From Boswellia sacra (lineage: Eukaryota; Streptophyta; Magnoliopsida; Sapindales; Burseraceae), in contig SNVD02013768.1 in the NCBI GenBank assembly GCA_013180625.2, positions 23,046 through 87,045 on the forward strand: 64,000 nucleotides of DNA, in the 5' to 3' direction. The notes under the pieces were generated by a model. The model saw nothing but the letters and a program-made list of their open reading frames with translations. It did not search any database and had not been told where the DNA came from. The translations under genes and the position numbers were made by a program. Of the stretch, positions 43,375 through 56,721 are shown piece by piece (position 1 is the first letter of the stretch; the number at the start of each line of letters is the position of its first letter).

Positions 43375-43431
43375 TTAAACTGGAGGTTGTGTCGAAGCTT
43401 GACCCAAATCCTTTTGACAACTCTGACCTTT
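43375..43431 (-). CDS. NLR gene C terminal exon
   Basis: 18 codons plus TAA after acceptor TTACAG, reading KGQSCQKDLGQASTQPPV. It aligns with the terminal exons of remnant A and gene B (NGQCSENDSGQ...), which supports both the call and the reading frame. Confidence 0.75.
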   Translation of the reverse strand, partial: KGQSCQKDLGQASTQPPV

Positions 43432-43643
43432 CTGTAATAATAGATCACAAAAATTTCAAAGTGAAAGCAAGAACTGATACTTTAAATTGATAAATTAAAA
43501 CCATCAAAATTGTAACTTTTGTATGCTTAAGTGCTAAGAAAAACTCAATCCCTTCAAGTTAATACATTTTAAAGTTACATTATTAAGAGCAAAAAGGAGT
43601 AAGGATATCTAGAGGAAAGAAAGTGGTAAAAGTGTGGACATAC

Positions 43644-44465
43644 TAATTTTTTATGTAGTTGTTGTATGGTTGTGTTAAGGTCACCCTCCCAAGATTCTTC
43701 CAAGCCAAGGTATCCATACAGCTCTACTTTGTTTAACTTTGGTGTGCTCAAGACTCCTTCAGAGAAAACCTTCATCTTGGGGCATTTCTGTACAGTTAAA
43801 TCCTCCAAAGCTGGGAAATTGAAGGAGTAGTTCCCAGAGCAAAAGCTTGAAAGGCTTTCTAAATGCTTAAGAGATAAACTCTTCAAATTGTTGAAAACAA
43901 TTTCATCTTCTCTTACTTCATCTTCCTCATTTCCCACTGTTTCGATCATCATTTCACAATCGCTTATTGCCAAACTTCGCAGTCGTACCAAAATTTTGGC
44001 CTTCGAGGATGTAACTAAGTTTCTCAATCCATCACAATGCCATATCTCCAGAGTTTTTAGATTTTCAAAAGAAGCTGAACTAGGCACCAGATTAATTAAA
44101 CTATGACAAAAATTCACGTCCAAAGTTTCAAGATTTTGGAGAACCAAATCCAGTTGAGAGTCTTGCTGCCACAATTGCTTCAAATCAAAAAGTCCCCACA
44201 GCTCTAAAGTTTTTATCTGTGTGACTGTCCCACCATGTTTCTCACCACCATCACTTGAAAATATCTCTTTATATGAACTTCTTTTCAGTACGAGTTTCTC
44301 CAAATTGCTAAATCTCTCAAGTATTCCGAGTGGAATATTTGCAGATTCATCATTGAAGACCTCAAGAACTTTAACCGCAGAACAATATTGTTCTGGAAAT
44401 TGTCCTTGCCATGTCATCCTGATGTCATCCCCACTTAAAGTCAATTCCTTTGAATCGGATTTAAC
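43644..44465 (-). CDS. NLR gene C exon 4 (LRR)
   Basis: 274 codons, phase 0, acceptor CTTCAG and donor GTATGT. It starts VKSDSKELTLSGDDI. Similarity to exon 3 along its whole length indicates exon duplication. Confidence 0.9.
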
Positions 44466-45113
44466 CTGAAGATCAACAAGATAAAATCATTGGAATTAAC
44501 ATTCTTTTAAACAATTTTATGTGATATCTGAAGTACATGAAACATGGAGAAAAATGTTGATTTATAAAAACATTGCAGATAAAACAATTCCACTCAATTA
44601 TTTATTTGTTTTGCCTCAATTAAAATCTTGTTTGAATAAAAAGAAGACTATTTTTTTTTAATTGGAATATGCATTTTTCAAAGGTAAAATTAACAACATA
44701 ACGTTTTTATTAATTTTCAAAAAGAACTCCAACTGAATCCATTTATGATGTCAAATTATATCCTTAAGAAGAGTCCTACATAAAATTATAATTAATTAAA
44801 GCCATAGCAATCATTAATACCAAGTCATCATATATAGACATGTTTTTTCAAGTGATAAGCCCTTGCAGTAAGTAATTTTCTCTCACAAATAAAGAAAATT
44901 GATGATAAATGAATTTTTCATGATCTTATTTAATGTCTACAATTATAGGTTCCGTATTCTTAAGATTACTTAATGAGTACGTTAAAGACATTTAAATCTA
45001 ATGTAAGAATGCATAAAATATTTTAATGTACAACAACTATTATTAAGATTATAATAGGAAAATTATATTGACAAGTCCAAGTATGAAGGGAATAAAATTA
45101 GATGAATACAAAC

Positions 45114-45917
45114 CTCTGCTTTGTGTAAATTTTGTATGGTTGTCTTAAGATCACCCTCCCATTGCCCTTCCATGTCCTTTTCGGATAACCTTACTTTTTG
45201 TAACTTTGGAGCATCTATGACTCCTCCAGAGAAATTCTTCATCTTAGGACATCTATTTATAATTAATTCTTCTAGTGATGGAAATATGAAAGTGTGATTC
45301 CCAGAGCAGAAGCTTATGAGACTTTGTAAATCTTCAAGTGACAATAACTTCAATTTGTTGAAAACAATTTCATCTTTCACTAAATCTTCTTCCTTTGCTA
45401 CTAATTCTACCAACAGTTTGCAATTTGCTATTTTCAGTTCTCTCAATTGCTCGAAGCTTTTGGCTGTTGAAGATGTTATTAAGTTTAACAATCCACAACA
45501 ACAACTTACTTCCAGAGTCATTAGATTTCGAAAAGATGCTGAGGATGGCAGTAAATTCATCAATTTGTCACAATCTTCTACCTTTAGAATTTCAAGATTT
45601 TGGAGAAGGGAGTGTAGTTTGGAGTCCTGTTTCCAGATGTTCTTCAGAGCAGAAAGGCTCACCATCTCTAAGACTTTTAATTGAATAGGAGTCCCCTCAT
45701 AATTCTCATACTTCCCATATGAGAATATCTCTTTGTACCAGCTGTAAGACAGACGGAGCTTTTCCAGATTTTGGGGGATTGGCAGGGGAACATTTGTTGA
45801 TTCATCATCCTTAAGCACAACTTTAAGTTTGGAGAAGAGATTTTTTGGAAACTGGGCCTGCCACATCATTGCGATGTTCTTGCCTCCTAATGTCAATTCC
45901 TCCAAGTTGGGGTTGAT
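45114..45917 (-). CDS. NLR gene C exon 3 (LRR)
   Basis: 268 codons, phase 0, acceptor CTTCAG and donor GTTTGT. It starts INPNLEELTLGGKNI and is homologous to exon 4 and to the single equivalent exon of gene B and remnant A. LRR blocks with Cys, such as LEVSCCCGLLNL and LKIANCKLL, are evident. Confidence 0.9.
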
Positions 45918-46104
45918 CTGAAGATCAATCAGACAACATAAACTTCCAATAATTCAAATAAAGTTTCTAGTAAAGTTGAAGCTATGTGCACCTAAAAATT
46001 ACTCCTCAAACTAATTTTTCTAAATACACTCACTATCTTTTTTTGGAAATTAAATTTATTAAGAACTGTTATAGTGAAATATTCTTAGATAAAGTTACTT
46101 AAAA

Positions 46105-46107
46105 GAA

Positions 46108-46140
<33 letters not shown>

Positions 46141-46152
46141 GATATATATATA
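46105..46152. repeat. TA-rich microsatellite
   Basis: Alternating TA with a few interruptions inside intron 2 of NLR gene C. A similar TA tract is at about 34096-34117. Confidence 0.8.
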
Positions 46153-46534
46153 TGAAATTTAAATTCTTAAATGTTAATCCAGTTATGATATTTAAGAAAT
46201 TATTGGTCCACAATACAATTTCAGCTAGGAAAATTAGCCAATCCCCAAAAAAAAGAAAAAAAATTAAAGGTTGCTACAGTTAATAAGTCCATTGATCTTT
46301 CACATTTTCGTAGGCAATTAACTTTTATAAGGACTTCATCAAACCAATTCAAACAAAACAAAGTATTTTTTGGAATAAATGTAACATTGGAATATAAATA
46401 AGTAAGATCATGTTTTACAATGATTTAATTGACATAAAATAGGTTTTATACTGTGATTAAGAATGCTTTTGGTTTGTGATTCAGGTATAGATTGCGTCTA
46501 AGAGCAGTTTCGACAAATTGAATGTGGCTCTTTT

Positions 46535-49126
46535 TGTAATATCCTAAATCTTGTAGTGTACATTATATCAAGTGTTATGGTTACATATGTATTAATGTAT
46601 ATGTAATGTATTTGAATTGTAATGTAATAAATGAAAGAATGAGGGGCTTAATGAAAAGAGTATTGGATTTAATGGTTATAAAGGAGGAGAGATGGACTAA
46701 ATGAAAATTTGGCATAATATTTGTCTATAAATGGGAAGACTTCTAGAACTCTTTCATTTCTTTCCTTGCTTACACGTTCCCAGCCCTATACACTCTCAAA
46801 AAATTTTCACACAACTTATCAAGGAATCAAGGAAGAAAAAAGGAGGGAGAAAGAAGAAAGAAGTGGTGAGAACTCACCCTTTTTCCTTAAAATTCTTGTC
46901 TTAGTGTGTGTGTTTGCAAGAAAATTTTTGAGTTGTGGTTTGAGTATGTGAATTGTTATTTGTGCTGCTGGAAATTTGTGTGGAAATATGAATTTGAATG
47001 AGTTTTGAATGTATCTAAGCAAGAGGATGAAGATATAAGCTAGAATTGAGAGTTTAGTTTAAATCCTGGGAATTTTGTTACACTGAGCAGTGCATGTTCC
47101 GAAAATTATCAAAAATCAGGGGGACATTTTCTTGTTTTGAAATTTTTATGGATGAAAATAGACATGTCCAGGAGTGTATAGCATTTGGATTCACTCAAAA
47201 ATTCGAAGTAGGTGATTTGTAGTGAATTTTTGAATTTCTGGTATGGTATTGCACATTTCCCCTGTCTTAGAACAGAGTAGGAGAAGACGATTTTAGTTGA
47301 ATGTCCAAATCTTCATAGAATTACCTGATTTTTGGTATGCAAGTCCTTTTATGTGTTGTATATGAGACTGTAAATTTTCACTGAGATTGATGCTCTGTGT
47401 GAATTTTTTCAGATTTTTAAATTTGGTTTGCTAAAACTGGAATTTTTAGTTTTTAAAACAGGGCAGTTAGAAATAATTGGATTTGAATGGCTTAAACACC
47501 TTGAAAAGCCATGATTTTTGGTATGAAGGTATATATATGTGTTATATACCAGCCTGTAAATTTTTATATCCAATTGAGTAGGATTGCAATTCCTACAAAT
47601 TTTTAAGTCTATACTGTTCAATGAAATGAATGCAATGACAGAATTGTTGAGGTAATGAATTTGATTATTTTGAGTGGCTTGACCCCAATTGGATCTAAAA
47701 ATTTTAAGGAGATATGAGGTATGTGTGTAAAAGATGTCTACCTAATTGTGTGAATTTTTGGGACTAGACAATTGTTGTTATGAATTGTTGGTCAAAGTAA
47801 GTATAGAAATAGAGCCAAAAATGGGAAATGTTTCACAAGTGCATGGTGACCTAAAAAGAGATTTTTGTTTTATTTTTAGGTCAATCACAAGCATTGAAAA
47901 GAAGCCATACAAGGTAAGTAAGCTAACTATTCTGAGGCCACAATAAATTGTGTATTGTATGTATTTAATTTTGTGGATTGTAACACTGTTAATTGCTAGC
48001 AACTTGATGCTTGAATGTGAGATATTGTGACTGTTTTAGAAGCCTGATATAGAGCTTCTTTTATATGACTGATTGTGAATGATGAAACGTGACTAGCATG
48101 CCAAGACCTAGGAAGTTTAGCTCTCATAGCTTGAGGGGAGGTCTGGACCATCTGTTTCTCTAGACGAGATTCGATAACATGGGCCTAGTATCACCCGGAT
48201 TGTCAGACTAGCCTCGAGCTATTTCAAGTGTAGGCATCTAAATGTATTTGTACTGTTCTGTACTGTTCCATGGCTTGAGGGGAGGTTTGGACCATGTGTT
48301 TCTCTAGATGAGATTCGGTAGCATGGGCCTGATATCACCTGGATTGTCAGACGAGCCTTGAGCATTCCGTACTCCCATGGCTTGAGGGGAGGTCTGGACC
48401 ATGTGTTTCTCTAGACGAGATTCGGTAGCATGGGCCCGGTATCACTCGGATTATCAGACTAGCCTTGAGCTATTATATGGGAACTGACTATGAAATGAAA
48501 AGTCCTACCTTGATTAGAGAGTCTTTTCCCCTAGGTGACTGTAACTGATACTGTGAAAGCTTCCTCATTATGTGATTGTGATTGTACATGAAAAAGCGAT
48601 GAGTAGAGAAATGTGAACTCACTTATGTGAGGCTGAATCGACCTATAGAGGTCTAGAAAGAAAATTGGCGCAGGAGCGCAAATGTAACCGAAGTGAACTA
48701 TGGGGCATTCTTTCTTTAACAAGTTAACTAATGCTTGTATAGTTAGAAATGGATAATTCATACTGCAGACTGAATTCTGTTTTTATTATTTATTCTCTAT
48801 ATTCATCTAGCTTACTTACTGAGTTTTACTCATTAAAGTTGTGGTGTGCCTCAAGTGATCACTAGATTAAGCTATGGATGAAGGAATTTTGATATTGCTG
48901 ACAGAGTTCCCTTGACAACCATAGACCGCTGCTCTATATTAGCATAGCCATACTGTAGAACTTCTTTTGATTTTTGAATGTACTTAAATGTAGTAGAATG
49001 AGGTGATTGTCATTAGGAACTCTTGTTGGGTGATACTTATATTAATTTTTGAAAGAAATATTAGAGTTCACATTTAAATGACTGCATAAAATGTTACTTT
49101 CTGTATGTTCAGTATGGGTTGTGACA
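46535..49126 (+). repeat. 5' LTR of gypsy element
   Basis: 2,592 bp, TGTAATATCC...GGTTGTGACA. TATA box TATAAATGGG at about 46726. It carries three tandem copies of a roughly 110-bp module at about 48120-48475. Confidence 0.95.
46724..46735 (+). promoter_or_regulatory. TATA box of gypsy LTR
   Basis: TCTATAAATGGG. The same motif is present in the 3' LTR at about 54312. It lies at the position expected for the LTR promoter. Confidence 0.6.
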
Positions 49127-49360
49127 GTTGTGGTATCAGAGCATATGTTTAAGGTTCTGTAGACATTTTGTTGCAAGCGGTCAAGGGAATCAAGTCCATG
49201 CCAAATCCTCCATAGTAAGTCAGATTGATAATTGTTTGATTTCTATATTGAAATCTCTGAAATTGTTGTATATGATGAGGAGTGCTAATTATTATTATTA
49301 GTAGTATTATCGTTATTTATATGGTGCCTCATTCTGTTATGATGATCAGAATTGATAGCC

Positions 49361-52300
49361 ATGTCTTGACCGGGGCGACCTAGGAGAGCCGATAACCCCA
49401 CTGTGGAGGAAATGAGGAGGGTTAGCTCCACATCCAGAGTGAGACTACTTCAGAGCTGAATGAACCTGCTTTGGTAAGAAATAGAAGACCGAAGAGGCAA
49501 GCTAGGACTAGTAACAGCTCACGAGCTCAGGACACTACAGTCCAGGAGTTGGTGCAGATTCTGACAGATGTGAGATGGGAGGCTGCACAACCTAGTTCCA
49601 CCATCACCTTTGAAAATATATAAGTTGTGGAGCAGTTTAGAAGACTCAACCCTCCATCATTTACAGGCTCAACAGACCCATTAGCTGCAGAAGAATGGGT
49701 TCAGGAAATGGAGAAAATATTCGAGCTTATGGGGTGTGCTGACACACAACGGCTCACATGCGCTACTTTTATGCTAAAAGGTAGTGCAAGTTATTGGTGG
49801 GAAATGACCAAGAGAGCTCACACTGGGGATGATGGAGTGCTTATTTGGGCTCAGTTTAAAGAGTTGTTTTATGACAAGTACTTCCCTTAGTCATTGAAGA
49901 ATGAGAAGATTACTGAATTTGTACAGTTAACTCAGGGGTCCATGTCCCTTACAGAATATGAAAGGAAGTTCGAAGCTCTCACCAAATTTGCTCCACACCT
50001 CATTAGTATAGAAGAAGAGAAAGCCAAGTTCTTTGAAAGAGGCCTGGCTCAGTTTAAAGAGTTGTTTTATGACAAGTACTTCCCTCAGTCATTGAAGAAT
50101 GAGAAGATTACTGAATTTATACAGTTAACTCAGGGGTCTATGTCTCTCACAGAATATGAAAGGAAGTTCAAGGCTCTCTCCAGATTTGCTCCACACCTCA
50201 TCAGTTCAGAAGAAGAGAAAGCCAAGTTCTTTAAAAGAGGCCTAAAACCTGAAATCCGAAGGCACGTGGTAGTTCTAGAATTGAAAAGCTACGGTGTAGT
50301 GCTGAGGAAGGCTCAAATATTGGCCAGAGATGAAGAAATGACTGAAGCTGGCAAGTCTAAAGAAGAGGGTACTGGTTCTCAACCAAGGAAGCCATGGAGG
50401 AACAATAGTAAATAGTTCGAGAAAGGCAAGGGAAAGAAGAAACAGAATACAGGTAGAAAAGAATTTCCTGTATGTGACACATGCCACAAACCACATAAAG
50501 GAATGTGTCATTTCAAGACTGGTGCGTGCTTCCGATGTGAAAAAATCGGACACTTTGTTGCATCATGTCCTGAAGCCAGTCAAGCTCTAATTACTCCTGG
50601 TAGAGTTCAGAATGCACCGGGTAGAGAACCACGAGCTCAAGGAAGAGTCTATGCCCTCACCATCACCGAAGCACGGGAGGCTCCATCGGTTGTTTCTGGT
50701 ATTATCTCTGTTCTTGGTCATAATGCTCATGTATTGTTTGATTCGGGTGCCACTCATCCCTTTATGTCTCATACTTTTGCTCATAAAGTGGAGGTAAAGC
50801 CTTCAATTATGGAGGTTGAGATCTGTGTCTCTACTCCTTTGGGGATGACATTATGTGCTAGAGAAGAGTTGAAATCCTGCCTGATTAAAATAGATAGCCA
50901 AGAGTTAGAGGCCAATCTAATCATCTTGGAGATGCGTGATTTTGATGTGATTCTGGGTATGGGTTGGCTGTCTAAATGTCATGCAGATGTCAAGTGTTTT
51001 GAGAAGAAAGTGGTATTCCATACTCCACTCAGATTGGAGTGCAGCTTTGTCGGGGCAGATATAGTCTCATTCCAACGGATTATTTCAGCCTTGAAAGCTC
51101 AAAAGTTCCTTCTGAAGGGATGTATGGGTTTCTTAGCTTGTGTTATGAAAACACCAGAGGAAGGAAGAAGTATTCAGAACATTCTAGTAGTAAATGAATT
51201 TACAGATGTATTTCCAAAAGACTTACCCGGACTCCTTCCCAATCGAGAGATTGAATTCACTATCGATCTTTTACCGGGAGCCACTCCTATATCCAAAGTT
51301 CCATATCAGATGTCACCAACCGAACTTAAAGAACTGAAGGAGCAGTTACAAGAGTTACTGGATAAGGGTTTCATCCGTCCCAGTGTCTCTTCTTGGGGAG
51401 CACCAGTTCTGTTTGTGAAGAAAAAGGATGGGACAATGAGATTGTGCATTGATTATTGTGAGTTGAATCGAGTGACTATAAAGAACAAGTATCCACTTCC
51501 AAGGATTGATGATCTACTCGATCAGTTGCATGGGGCAAGTGTGTTTTCTAAGATCGATCTTCGATCCGGGTACCATTAGTTAAAGATTAGAAAGGAAGAC
51601 ATCTCCAAGACTGCCTTTCGAACGAGGTATGGGCACTATGAATTCTTGGTGATGCCTTTTGGACTCACGAATGCTCCAGCTGCTTTTATGATCCTATGAA
51701 CCGTGTTTTTAAGGAATTCTTGGATAAATTCGTCATTGTGTTCATTGATGATATCTTGGTGTATTCTAAGAATTCTAAAGAACACAAAGAGCATTTGAGA
51801 AGGATATTGCAGTTATTGAGAGAGAAGAAACTGTATACCAAGTTCAAAAAATGTGAGTTTTGGCTCAATCAGATTTCCTTCTTGGGTCACATTGTTTTAG
51901 GTGATGGGATCTCAGTAGACCCTAACAAAGTGGAAGCTATTGTGAAGTGGCCAAGACCAACTAATGTAACTGAAGTGCGTAGCTTTTTGGGATTGGCTGG
52001 ATACTATAGGAGATTCATTGAAGGCTTTTCCAAGATAGCCTCACCCTTAACACAGTTGACCAGGAAGAATGTAGCTTTTGTATGGTCGGAAGACTGCGAA
52101 AAGAGTTTCCAGGAATTGAAGAATCGATTATTGACAGCTCCAGTACTAACCATTCATTCTGGTTCAGAAGGATTTGTGATATACAGTGATGCTTCTAAGA
52201 AGGGGTTGGGGTGTGTTTTGATGCAAAATAGGAAGGTTATAGCCTATGCATCTCGACAATTGAAGGACTATGAGAAGAATTACCCTACCCATGATCTAGA

Positions 52301-54077
52301 ACTGGCAGCAGTGGTGTTTGCATTGAAGATTTGGAGGCATTACTTTTACGGAGCAAGATGTGAGATCTATACTGACTACAAGAGCCTTAAATATTTCTTC
52401 ACTCAAAAGGAATTAAATATGAGGCAAAGGCGATGGCTCGAGTTGGTCAAGGATTATGATTGTGTCATTAATTATCATCCTGGAAAAGCGAATGTGGTGG
52501 CAGATGCCTTGAGTAGAAAGTCTTCTGGACATATGGCTGCTTTAATTGCCACACAACGGTCAATAATGCAAGATCTGGAGAAACTTCCTATTGAGATTGT
52601 TCAGTCGAATAAATGCTTACACTTGGCTTCATTGATAGTGCAACCCACCATTATTGAGAAGATCAAGAAGAGTCAATGGGAAGATGCCTTTTTTGAAAAA
52701 GGTGAGGGAAGAAGTTCCATTGGGGAAGAGACCAGGTTTTGTTATCTCCTCTGACAGGGTATTATACTTCGCAGGAAGATTGTGTGTGCCTAATGTGATA
52801 GAGTTGAAATGAGAAATATTGAATGAAGCACATAATTCTCCTTATTCGGTGCATCCTGGCTGTACAAAGATGTATAAGGATCTCCGAAATAACTACTAGT
52901 GGGTTGGTATGAAGAAGAAAATAACTCAATTTGTTGAATAATGCTTAGTTTGCCAACAAATTAAAGCTGAACATCAAAGGCCATCAGGATTACTTAATCC
53001 ACTATCAATTCCAGAATGGAAATGGGAACACATCACTATGGATTTTGTTGTGGGTCTACCAAGGACTAGGAATGGATGCGATGCAATTTGGATGATTGTG
53101 GACCGGTTGACAAAATCAGCACATTTTCTTCCTGTGCGCACTACCTTCACTATGAACAGATATGCCCAGCTCTATGTAGATGAGATTGTTAGACTACATG
53201 GAGTACCGGTATCTATTGTTTCAGATCGGGACCCAAGATTTACCTCCCAATTCTGAAAAAGTTTACATAATGCTTTGGGTACTAAACTAAAGTTCAGCAC
53301 AGCTTTCCATCCTCAGACAGATGGTCAATCAGAAAGGACCATCCAGATTCTGAAAGATATGCTTAGAGCCTGTGTGTTGGACTTCAAGGATAGTTGGGAC
53401 AAGTACTTGACTTTGGTTGAATTTGCATACAACAACAACCATCAATCCACAATTGGAATGGCCCCTTATGAAGCCTTGTATGGGAGGAAGTGTAAATCAC
53501 CCATCCATTGGGACGAGATTGGTGAAAGAAAGATCCTTGGGCCCAAAATTGTACAACAAACATGTGATATCATCCGAAAAGTGAAGGATAGAATGAATGC
53601 AGCACAGAGCAGATAGAAGAGTTATGCTGATTAGCGAAGGAAGAAGTTAGAATTTGCAGCAGGAGATAAAGTGTTCCTTAAAGTTACCCCTATAAAGGGG
53701 GTGATACGATTTGGAAGGAAAGGGAAATTGAGTCCAAGATATATTGGCCCTTATGAGATTCTGGAAAGGATTGGAGAGGCAGCATATAAACTTGCCTTGC
53801 CACCTTCATTGTCCGGAGTGCATGATGTCTTTATGTCTCCATGTTAAGGAAATATGTTTCTGATCCATCCCATGTGCTGTGTTCTGAACTTCCGGAGTTG
53901 AGAGCTGATCTTACATATGAGGAGAGACCGATTCGAATCATAGATTACAAAGAACACGGACTTCGGAAGAGGAGTATACCCTTGGTGAAAGTACTTTGGG
54001 AAAATCACTCTATAGGAGAAGCAACTTGAGAATTAGAGGAAGAAATGCGTACCAAATACCCCTCTCTATTCGAATGA
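49361..54077 (+). pseudogene. gypsy gag-pol polyprotein, broken
   Basis: The probable gag ATG at 49361 is followed two codons later by TGA. Gag core is 49627-50415, with a 198-bp internal tandem duplication. Zinc knuckle [14 protein letters not shown] at about 50527-50568. Protease FDSGATH at about 50737. RT runs 51400-51800 with [16 protein letters not shown] and FIDDILVYS. RNase H has [12 protein letters not shown] at about 52180. Integrase is about 53030-53620 with [16 protein letters not shown] and TDGQSERT. A chromodomain-like tail (VLWENHSIGEAT...) ends at 54077. Stops at 49367, 49888, 50413, 51577, 53254 and about 54027 and frameshifts near 51690 and 53850 make it inactive. Confidence 0.93.
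49849..50244 (+). repeat. 198-bp tandem duplication in gag
   Basis: Units 49849-50046 and 50047-50244 have equal length (66 codons) and the same frame, and differ at about 14 positions by eye. They repeat the AQFKELFYDKYFP to FERGL part of gag. Confidence 0.9.
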
Positions 54078-54122
54078 TTGTACTGAATTTCGGGGACGAA
54101 ATTCTTTTAAGGGGGGGAGAGT

Positions 54123-56716
54123 TGTAATATCCTAAATCTTATAGTATACATTATATCATGTGTTATGATTACATATGTATTAATGTATATGTAATGTATT
54201 TGAATTGTAATGTAATAAATGAAAGAATGAGGGGCTTAATGAAAAGAGTATTAGATTTAATAGTTATAAAGGAGGAGAGATGGACTAAATAGAAATTTGG
54301 CATAATATTTGTCTATAAATGGGAAGACTTCTAGAACTCTTTCATTTCTTTCCTTGCTTACACGTTCCCAACCCTATACACTCTCAAAAAATTTTCAGAC
54401 AACTCATCAAGGAATCAAGGAAGAAAAAAGGAGGGAGAAGGAAGAAAGATGTGGTAAGAACTCACTCTTTTTCCTTAAAATTCTTGTCTTAGCGTGTGTG
54501 TTTGCAAGAAAATTTTTGAGTTGTGATTTGAGTATGTAAATTTTTATTTGTGCTGCTGGAAATTTGTGTGGAAACATGAATTTGAATGAGTTTTGAATGT
54601 ATCTAAGCAAGAGGATGAAGATATAAGCTAGAATTGAGAGTTTAGTTTAAATCCTGAAAATTTTGTTACACTGAGCAGTGCATGTTCCGAAAATTACCAA
54701 AAGTCAGGGGGACATTTTCTTGTTCTGAAATTTTTATGGATGAAAATAGCACAGGAGCGTATAGCAATTGGATTCACTCAAAAATTCGAAGTAGGTGATT
54801 TGTAGTGAATTTTTGAATTTCTGGTATGGTATTGCACATTTCTCCTGTCTTAGAACAGAGTAGGGGAAGACGATTTTAGTTGAAGGTCCAAATCTTCATA
54901 GAATTCCCTGATTTTTGGTATGCAAGTCCTTTTATGTGTTGTATATGAGAATGTAAATTTTTACTGAGATTGATGCTCTGTGTGAATTGTTATAGATTTT
55001 TAAAGTTGGTTTCCTAAAACTGGAATTTTTAGTTTCCAAAACAGGGCAGTTAGAAATAATTGGATTTGAATAGGTTAAACACCTTGAAAAGCCATGATTT
55101 TTGGTATGGAGGTATATATATGTGTTATATACCAATCTGTAAATTTTTATAGCCAATTGGGTAGGATTGCAATTCCTACAAATTTTTAAGTCTATACTGT
55201 TCAGTGAAACGAATGCAATGGCAGAATTGTTAAGGTAATGAATTTGATTATTTTGAGTGGCCAATTGACCCCAATTGGCTCTAAAAATTATAAGGAGACA
55301 TGAAGTGTGTGTGTAAAAGATGTCTACCTAATTGTGTTAATTTTTGGGAATAGACAATTGTTGTTATGAATTGTTGGTCAAAGTAAGTATAGAAATAGAG
55401 CCAAAAATGGAAAATATTTTACAAGTGTATGGTGACCTAAAAAGATATTTTTATTTTATTTTTAGGTCAATCACAAGCATTGAAAAGAAGCCATACAAGG
55501 TAAGTAAACTAACTATTCTGATGCCACAATAAATTGTGTACTATATGTATGTAATTTTGTGCATTGTAACACTGTTAATTGCTAGCAACTTGATGCTTGA
55601 ATATAAGATATTGTGACTATTTTGAAAGCCTGATATAGAGCTTCTTTTATGTGACTGATTGTTAATAATGAAACTTGATTGGCATGCCAAGACCTAGGAA
55701 GTTTAGCTCTCATAGCTTGAGGGGAGGTCTTGACCATCTGTTTCTCTAGACGAGATTCGGTAACATGAGCCCGGTATCACCCGGATTGTTAGACTAGTCT
55801 CGAGCTATTTCAAGTATAGGTATCTAAATATATTTGTACTGTTTTGTACTGTTCCATGGCTTGAGGAGAGGTCTGGATCATGTGTTTCTCTAGATGAGAT
55901 TCGGTAGCATGGTCCCGATATCACCCGGATTGTCAAACTAGCCTTGAACATTCCGTACTCCCATGACTTGAGAGGAGGTCTGGACCATGTGTTTCTCTAG
56001 ATGAGATGCGGTAGCATAGGCCCGGTATCACCCGGATTGTCAGACTAGCCTTGAGCTATTATATGGGAACTGACTGTAAAATGAAAAGTTCTACCTTGAT
56101 TAGAGAGTCTTTTCCCCTAGGTGACTGTAACTGATACTGTGAAAGCTTTCTCATTATGTGATTGTGATTGTACATGAAAAAGCGATGAGTAGAGAAATGT
56201 GAACTCACTTATGTGAGGTTGAATCGACCTATAGAGGTCTTGAAAGAAAATTGGCGCAGGATCACAAATGTAACCGAAGTGAACTCTGGGGCATTCTTTC
56301 TTTAACAAGTTAGCTAATGCTTGTGTAGTTAGAAATGGATAATTCATACTACAGACTGAATTCTATTATTATTATTATTTATTGCTTTATATTCATCTAG
56401 CTTACTTACTGAGTTTTACTCATTAAAGTTGTGGTGTGCCTCAGGTGATCAGTAGATTGAGCTATGGACGGAGGACTTTTGACATTGCTGACAGAGTTCC
56501 CTTGGCAACCATAGACCGCTGCTCTATATTAGCATAACCATACTGTAGAACTTCTTTTGATTTTTTAATGTACTTAAATGTAGTAGAATGAGGTGGTTGT
56601 CATTAGGAACTCTGATTGGGTGATACTTATATTAATTTTTGAAAGAAATATTAGAGTTCACATTTAAATGACTGCATAAAATGTTACTTTCTGTATGTGC
56701 AGTATGGGTTGTGACA
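54123..56716 (+). repeat. 3' LTR of gypsy element
   Basis: 2,594 bp with the same ends as the 5' LTR. It follows polypurine tract AAGGGGGGGAGAG (about 54109-54121). The tandem module is at about 55690-56060. Confidence 0.95.
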
Positions 56717-56721
56717 CTTTT

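Larger units (their letters stand above)
46535..56716 (+). mobile_element. Ty3/gypsy chromovirus-like retrotransposon (Tekay/Del type)
   Basis: 10,182-bp element inside intron 2 of NLR gene C, antisense to it. LTRs are 46535-49126 and 54123-56716, with a perfect 5-bp target duplication CTTTT (46530-46534 and 56717-56721). Primer-binding site TGGTATCAGAGC is at 49131-49142. The signature GGACGAAATTCTTTTAAGGG before the 3' LTR is typical of plant Tekay/Del elements. Order is gag, protease, RT, RNase H, integrase, as in gypsy, with a chromodomain-like tail. In the first 180 bases the LTRs differ at about seven sites, mostly G-to-A. Coding frames are broken. Confidence 0.95.

Noticed and set aside
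44221..45688. Plus-strand open frames of 70-122 codons
   Set aside because: They are antisense shadows of the LRR exons of NLR gene C.
46721..46951. 76-codon frame repeated at 54309-54539
   Set aside because: Both copies are in the gypsy LTRs just downstream of the TATA box, so the repetition is explained by the LTRs. The frame is probably leader RNA.
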